64,000 nt of DNA, from contig NZ_JAFBIV010000004.1 in NCBI RefSeq assembly GCF_021531915.1, positions 62,001 to 126,000 of the forward strand, in the 5' to 3' direction. The notes beneath the pieces are model-generated. The model had not been told where the DNA came from and did no database searches. It worked only from the letters and a program-made list of their open reading frames with translations. This stretch comes from Oscillibacter valericigenes (lineage in GTDB: Bacteria > Bacillota > Clostridia > Oscillospirales > Oscillospiraceae). Of this stretch, positions 60,046 to 64,000 are shown piece after piece. The position numbers and the translations under genes are program-made. The stretch's first letter is position 1. Each line of letters opens with the position of its first letter.

Positions 60046-60968
60046 TGATGGAGAACGAGATTGACCGCGAGCTTCTGGAAAAGATCGCGGACATGCTGGG
60101 CAAGCCCGTGGGCGCCTTCAACATCCGCAAGGACAGCGGCTGCGACGGCCGCCAGTCCACTGAGCACATTGAGATCACCGGCAAGGAGGACAAGCCCGGC
60201 ATCGATATCCGGGTGAAGGACGGCACCGTGGGCGAGACCTGCCACATCCCCGTCATCATCACCAAGCCCGGTATCGAGGAAATGGTCTACAACGACTTTT
60301 TCATCGGCGAGAACTGCGATGTGAACATCGTGGCGGGCTGCGGTATCCACAACTGCGGCGACCAGGCCAGCCGTCACGACGGCGTTCACACCTTCTATGT
60401 GGGAAAGAATTCCCATGTGAAGTACACGGAGAAGCACTACGGCGAGGGTGACGGCAAGGGCGGCAAGATCATGAATCCCCAGACTGTCGTGTATCTGGAA
60501 GATGGCGCCACCATTCAGATGGAGACCACCCAGATCCGGGGTATCGACTCCACCAAGCGGTACACCAAGATCGTGTGCGGCAAGGGCGCCGAGGCCATCA
60601 TCACCGAGCGTCTGCTGACCCACGGCGACCAGATCGCCGAGAGCGACATGGAGATCGTGCTGGACGGCGAGGATTCCAAGGGACGGGTCATCTCCCGGTC
60701 CGTGGCCCAGGACCAGTCCAGCCAGGTGTTCTACCCCCGGATGGTGGGCAACGCCCAGTGCTTCGGCCATGTGCAGTGCGACTCCATCATCATGGGCGAC
60801 GCCAAGATCAAGTCCATCCCGGCCATCACCGCCAACTGCACCGAGGCCCAGCTGGTCCACGAGGCCGCTATCGGCAAGATTGCAGGAGACCAGCTGCTGA
60901 AGCTGGAGACCCTGGGCCTGACTCCCGAGGAAGCGGAGGAGTGCATCCTGAAGGGCTTCCTGGCATAA
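60045..60968 (+). CDS. sufB: SufB-type Fe-S scaffold of a minimal SufCB system
   Basis: 307 residues, much shorter than classical SufB (about 470). The beta-helix core is present: NDFFIGENCDVNIVAGCGIH, HTFYVGKNSHVKYTEKHYGE and SRSVAQDQSSQVFYPRMVGN. There is no sufS, sufU or sufD next to it. Such SufC plus short SufB pairs have been described as a minimal SUF-like (SMS) system thought to be ancestral. Conserved Cys and Glu/His for cluster ligation lie in CGIHNCGDQASRHDG. ATG at 60048 is an alternative start. Confidence 0.9.
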   Translation: MMENEIDRELLEKIADMLGKPVGAFNIRKDSGCDGRQSTEHIEITGKEDKPGIDIRVKDGTVGETCHIPVIITKPGIEEMVYNDFFIGENCDVNIVAGCGIHNCGDQASRHDGVHTFYVGKNSHVKYTEKHYGEGDGKGGKIMNPQTVVYLEDGATIQMETTQIRGIDSTKRYTKIVCGKGAEAIITERLLTHGDQIAESDMEIVLDGEDSKGRVISRSVAQDQSSQVFYPRMVGNAQCFGHVQCDSIIMGDAKIKSIPAITANCTEAQLVHEAAIGKIAGDQLLKLETLGLTPEEAEECILKGFLA

Positions 60969-60976
60969 ACACGAGC

Positions 60977-61006
60977 AAAACCCGGCTGTCAGTGACAGCC
61001 GGGTTT
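60977..61006 (+). terminator. Terminator of sufCB
   Basis: AAAACCCGGCTGTC-AGT-GACAGCCGGGTTTT, 14-bp stem with T-run. Confidence 0.9.
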
Positions 61007-61060
61007 TCTGCGCTTTGCTTTGGAGGCTCCGGAACAGAGGCGTCCCAATCAGGCTAATAC

Positions 61061-61092
61061 AAAAGCGGAGGAGTATTCGCTCCTCCGCTTTG
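61061..61092 (-). terminator. Terminator of rny
   Basis: AAAGCGGAGGAG/CTCCTCCGCTTT stem; minus-strand T-rich tail. Confidence 0.85.
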
Positions 61093-61094
61093 CA

Positions 61095-62642
61095 TCATTT
61101 GGCGTATTCGACCACTTTGGTCTCCCGCAGGACATGAACCTTGATCTGGCCGGGATATTCCATCTCTTCTTCGATCTTCTTGGCCAGGTCCCGGGCCAGG
61201 ATGACCATCTGGTCCTCGCTGACCTGTTCGGGCTTCACCATCACGCGGACCTCACGGCCAGCCTGGATGGCGAAGGCCTTATCAACGCCGGGATAGGAGC
61301 CGGTGATGGTCTCCAGCTGCTCCAGACGCTTGATGTAGTTCTCCAGGTTCTCGCGGCGGGCGCCGGGACGGGCGGCGGAAATAGCATCCGCGGCCTGCAC
61401 CAGGCAGGCGATGATGGTCTTGGGCTCCACATCGTTGTGGTGGGCCTCGATGGCGTGGATGATGTCCTCCCGCTCCTTGTACTTCCGGGCGAACTCCACA
61501 CCCAGGGCCACGTGGGTACCCTCCATCTCATGGTCGATGGACTTACCCAGGTCGTGCAGCAATCCGGCACGCTTGGCGGCCTGAACGTCGGCGCCCAGCT
61601 CGGCGGCCATCATGCCGGCAATGTGGGACACCTCCACGGAGTGCTGCAGCACGTTCTGGCCGTAGCTGGTGCGGTAATGCAGGCGGCCCAGCATCTTCAC
61701 CAGTTCGGGGTGCAGATTGCGAACGCCGCACTCGAACACCACGCGCTCGCCCTCGGCCTTGATGGTGGCCTCCACCTCCCGGCGGGCCTTCTCCACCATC
61801 TCCTCAATGTGGGTGGGATGGATACGGCCGTCGGCGATCAGCTTCTCCAGAGCCAGACGGGCGATCTCCCGGCGGACAGGCTCGAAGCAACTGACGGTGA
61901 TGGCCTCCGGCGTATCGTCGATGATCAGATCCACGCCGGTCAGGGTCTCGATGGTGCGGATGTTGCGGCCCTCACGGCCGATGATGCGGCCCTTCATCTC
62001 GTCATTGGGCAGGGGAACCACGCTGACGGTCATTTCGGCCACCTGGTCGGCGGCGCAGCGCTGGATGGCCTGGGCCACCACTTCGCGGGCGCGTGCCTCA
62101 CACTCTTCCTTCATACGGGACTCGACCTCTTTGATCTTGAGGGCGGTCTCGTGGGTCACTTCAGACTCCACCTGGGCGATCAGATACGCCTTGGCCTCGT
62201 CGGCGGTGAAGCCGGAGATGCGCTCCAGCATTTCGGTCTGGCTGCGCTTGATGATCTTGATCTCCTCGTTCTCCTTGTCCAGGGCGGCATGCTTCTGGGC
62301 CAGGGACTCTTCCTTCTTCTCGTTGGCCTCGATCTTTCGTTCCAGGCTCTCTTCCTTCTGCTGCAGGCGGTTTTCCTGCCGCTGCAGGTCGGCTCTGCGC
62401 GTTTTCTCTTCCTTCTCGTACTCGCTGCGGCTCTTTAAAATCTCTTCCTTTGCTTCCAGCAGGGCCTCGCGCTTCTTGGATTCGGCGCTCTTGATGGCCT
62501 CGTTGATAATGCGCTTTCCTTCTTCTTCAGCGCTGGAGATTTCCTTTTCGGACACATTCTTCCGATAGCGAATACCGAGGGGGAAGCAAACGACGCCGCC
62601 GACCACCAGCCCGATCAGGGCGGCGATGACATACTGTACCAT
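61095..62642 (-). CDS. rny: Ribonuclease Y
   Basis: 515 residues. N-terminal membrane helix (about 4-25), long coiled coil (about 30-200; [16 protein letters not shown], then [16 protein letters not shown]-like repeats), KH domain ([20 protein letters not shown]) and HD domain with H-D in [17 protein letters not shown]. It starts mRNA decay by endonucleolytic cuts at the membrane. ATG at 62642 has AAGGAG 10 nt upstream, preceded by a leader of nearly 200 nt. Confidence 0.97.
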   Translation of the reverse strand: MVQYVIAALIGLVVGGVVCFPLGIRYRKNVSEKEISSAEEEGKRIINEAIKSAESKKREALLEAKEEILKSRSEYEKEEKTRRADLQRQENRLQQKEESLERKIEANEKKEESLAQKHAALDKENEEIKIIKRSQTEMLERISGFTADEAKAYLIAQVESEVTHETALKIKEVESRMKEECEARAREVVAQAIQRCAADQVAEMTVSVVPLPNDEMKGRIIGREGRNIRTIETLTGVDLIIDDTPEAITVSCFEPVRREIARLALEKLIADGRIHPTHIEEMVEKARREVEATIKAEGERVVFECGVRNLHPELVKMLGRLHYRTSYGQNVLQHSVEVSHIAGMMAAELGADVQAAKRAGLLHDLGKSIDHEMEGTHVALGVEFARKYKEREDIIHAIEAHHNDVEPKTIIACLVQAADAISAARPGARRENLENYIKRLEQLETITGSYPGVDKAFAIQAGREVRVMVKPEQVSEDQMVILARDLAKKIEEEMEYPGQIKVHVLRETKVVEYAK

Positions 62643-62837
62643 GCGGCTATGTCTCCTTCACTTTATTTTCGGTATCGGTTCGCTCATATACCATCGGCCA
62701 ATAAGCGGCAATCGCTGCCGCCAGGCATGGCGAAAACACCGCCTTCTGCGGCGTACTGTCTCTTATCAAACAGATGGCAGATCACATAGAAAACGACCGG
62801 AGGGCACCCCTATACCATCCGATAATTATCTTTTTCT

Positions 62838-62866
62838 AGTTTAATCGTTTACAGGGCAAGTGTCAA
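62838..62866 (-). promoter_or_regulatory. rny promoter
   Basis: Minus-strand TTGACA (62861-62866), 17-bp spacer, TAAACT (62838-62843), about 195 bp before the ATG. The leader between holds no other feature I can name. Confidence 0.7.
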
Positions 62867-62928
62867 GAAAAACCGTCGTTTTGCCCTGTCATTTTTCGGA
62901 AAGAGCGCTGTCCCTCCCGCCAAGCGCC

Positions 62929-63669
62929 TCACGTATCAATGAAAGCCGCTGCGGCATATCCCACATGCCCTTGGTAATGCACCACGTACCAGCCCTGCCA
63001 CTCGCCGTAGATCCTCACCGAAGCACCGTTGGGCATGTTGGCAATGATGGTCCCGGTGGAGGAGGGGTAGCTGCGGAGGTTCAGCGTCCCGTAGCTGACC
63101 GACACGGTACCGGTCACGGGGTCCATGGGATAAATGAAGGGCAGGCCGAAGAAGCGGGTCAGAGCCCGAGCCAGCTGCTGGGCGATGGCATCCATGTGGC
63201 CCTCCACCCAGGTGGCATCGGCATAGTTGTCGTGGTAGCCGATCTCCACCAGCACCGCAGGCGCCCGGGACAGCCGCACCTCCCCCAGGGTAGTGGTAGC
63301 CCGGGTGGTGACCAGATCGGGCAGCGGGTAGATGGCCCGCAGTTCCTCGGCGATCAACTCCGCCGCCCGCTGCCCCTGGGCGCTGCCGGGGTAATAGAAG
63401 GCGATGATGCCCCGCAGCTCCCCATACTGCCCCTCCGGGGCGGCGTTGGAATGGAGCGCCAGATAGAAGTCATAATACCCCTGGTTGGCCTGACGGATGG
63501 AGCTGGCAGCCGTCATGTCCGGGGTGTTGCGGGTGTACTGGATGCCGTTGGACAGCAGATAGGGCACCAGGGCATCCGCCAGCAGGTTCATGTTGTACTC
63601 CTCGGAGCCGCTGCCGGTGACATACTGGTTCCACTCCTGGGTGGACGGGCTCAAATAGATGATGGGCAT
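62929..63669 (-). CDS. N-acetylmuramoyl-L-alanine amidase with SH3 domain
   Basis: 246 residues. Amidase_3 zinc domain (about 1-175): E in SGSEEYNMNLLADAL, H in LALHSNAAPEG and catalytic Glu in VLVEIGYHDN; the first zinc His of typical members is not obvious. A bacterial SH3 domain ends it (about 185-246; GTLNLRSYPSSTGTIIANMP). No signal peptide is seen, so export may use another route such as release into the mother cell or phage-like lysis. It would cut the amide between MurNAc and L-Ala. AAGGAGGG precedes ATG 63669. Confidence 0.85.
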   Translation of the reverse strand: MPIIYLSPSTQEWNQYVTGSGSEEYNMNLLADALVPYLLSNGIQYTRNTPDMTAASSIRQANQGYYDFYLALHSNAAPEGQYGELRGIIAFYYPGSAQGQRAAELIAEELRAIYPLPDLVTTRATTTLGEVRLSRAPAVLVEIGYHDNYADATWVEGHMDAIAQQLARALTRFFGLPFIYPMDPVTGTVSVSYGTLNLRSYPSSTGTIIANMPNGASVRIYGEWQGWYVVHYQGHVGYAAAAFIDT

Positions 63670-63765
63670 AATGGGTCCCTCCTTTTCTGTTTATCCTATG
63701 GCATTTCTCGGAAAAATGTGATAGGATGGTCGGGAAATGTGAACAGCGCAAAGGAGACATCTTTT

Positions 63766-64000
63766 ATGAAAGCAGAGCGCGGATACCCCAGATTCACCGT
63801 CACCCCCAAGGCGGAGGCCGCCATCCTGCGGGGCCACCCCTGGATCTACGACGCCGAGGTCCTCTCCGTGGAGGGCACCCCGGAAAACGGCAAATTGGTG
63901 GATATATTGAGCAAAAAGGGCCGATATCTTGGCACTGGTTTTCTGTCGGAGCAGTCCAAGATCCGGGTCCGGCTCATCTCCCGCAACGCCAACGACCGCT
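63766..64000 (+). CDS. RlmI-type 23S rRNA methyltransferase, N-terminal part
   Basis: The first 78 residues only; the gene runs past the window end. The start is a PUA domain as in RlmI/RlmO-type class I methyltransferases: RFTVTPKAEAAILRGHPWIY, then GRYLGTGFLSEQSKIRVRLI. The family methylates cytosine C5 in 23S rRNA using SAM; the catalytic part lies outside. AAGGAG is 9 nt before ATG 63766. Confidence 0.85.
   Translation, partial: MKAERGYPRFTVTPKAEAAILRGHPWIYDAEVLSVEGTPENGKLVDILSKKGRYLGTGFLSEQSKIRVRLISRNANDR

Overview
The window is a chromosomal segment from a spore-forming, high-GC Firmicute. The sporulation genes (spo0A, spoIVB, spmA-spmB, a GerMN protein, a cwlJ-gerQ pair), the meso-diaminopimelate-type DNPR motif in MurE, the ctsR-mcsA-clpC locus and the mraZ-to-ftsZ cluster fit an Oscillospiraceae-type gut clostridium (Flavonifractor/Lawsonibacter-like). 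That placement is inferred from gene content and base composition, not from a database search.

Layout. 1-9.2 kb: tail of an M20 amidohydrolase, a membrane-anchored XRE regulator, an aminotransferase, two proteins of unknown function, and the CtsR heat-shock operon (ctsR-mcsA-clpC, without mcsB). 9.3-11.9 kb: ferredoxin, the trmN6-like/rsmI methyltransferase pair and abrB, the neighbourhood known from Bacillus. 12.0-21.3 kb: spmAB, a ComEA - response regulator - sensor kinase - GerMN operon, a D,D-carboxypeptidase, a nitroreductase, cwlJ-gerQ, a glycosyltransferase and a TSCPD protein. 21.4-24.1 kb: a PadR regulator with two membrane proteins that share a C-terminal domain.

24.2-33.6 kb: an AT-richer integrative element of about 9.2 kb inserted in the 3' part of spo0A. 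It is bounded by perfect 122-bp direct repeats of spo0A sequence. The element rebuilds spo0A with its own tail, and the displaced native tail lies at the far end. Cargo: three near-identical promoter modules (one driving a 10-residue polybasic micro-ORF), a pair of related small proteins, a GIY-YIG nuclease frame and a neighbouring frame interrupted only by TAG codons, an XRE repressor facing a divergent operator-promoter, a serine recombinase, a lipoprotein, a WYL regulator and a tyrosine integrase.

33.4-50.1 kb: spo0A, a NUDIX hydrolase, spoIVB, then the division and cell-wall cluster on the minus strand (mraZ-rsmH-ftsL-pbp-murE-mraY-ftsW-murG-murA-ftsQ-ftsZ), lacking murF, murD and ftsA. 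50.4-64 kb: coaD/rsmD/rarD, Asp23-FakA, a LytTR gene with an internal TAG plus its DUF3021 partner, HD, DUF2461, cytidylate-kinase-like and ferritin-like proteins, a two-gene SufC-SufB system, RNase Y, a muramoyl amidase and the start of an RlmI-type methyltransferase.

A dispersed repeat of about 265 bp occurs twice (11.3 and 35.0 kb). Each time it sits between convergent genes and is flanked by two copies of the local terminator hairpin. Its internal stems covary between the copies. No tRNA, rRNA or CRISPR array was seen.
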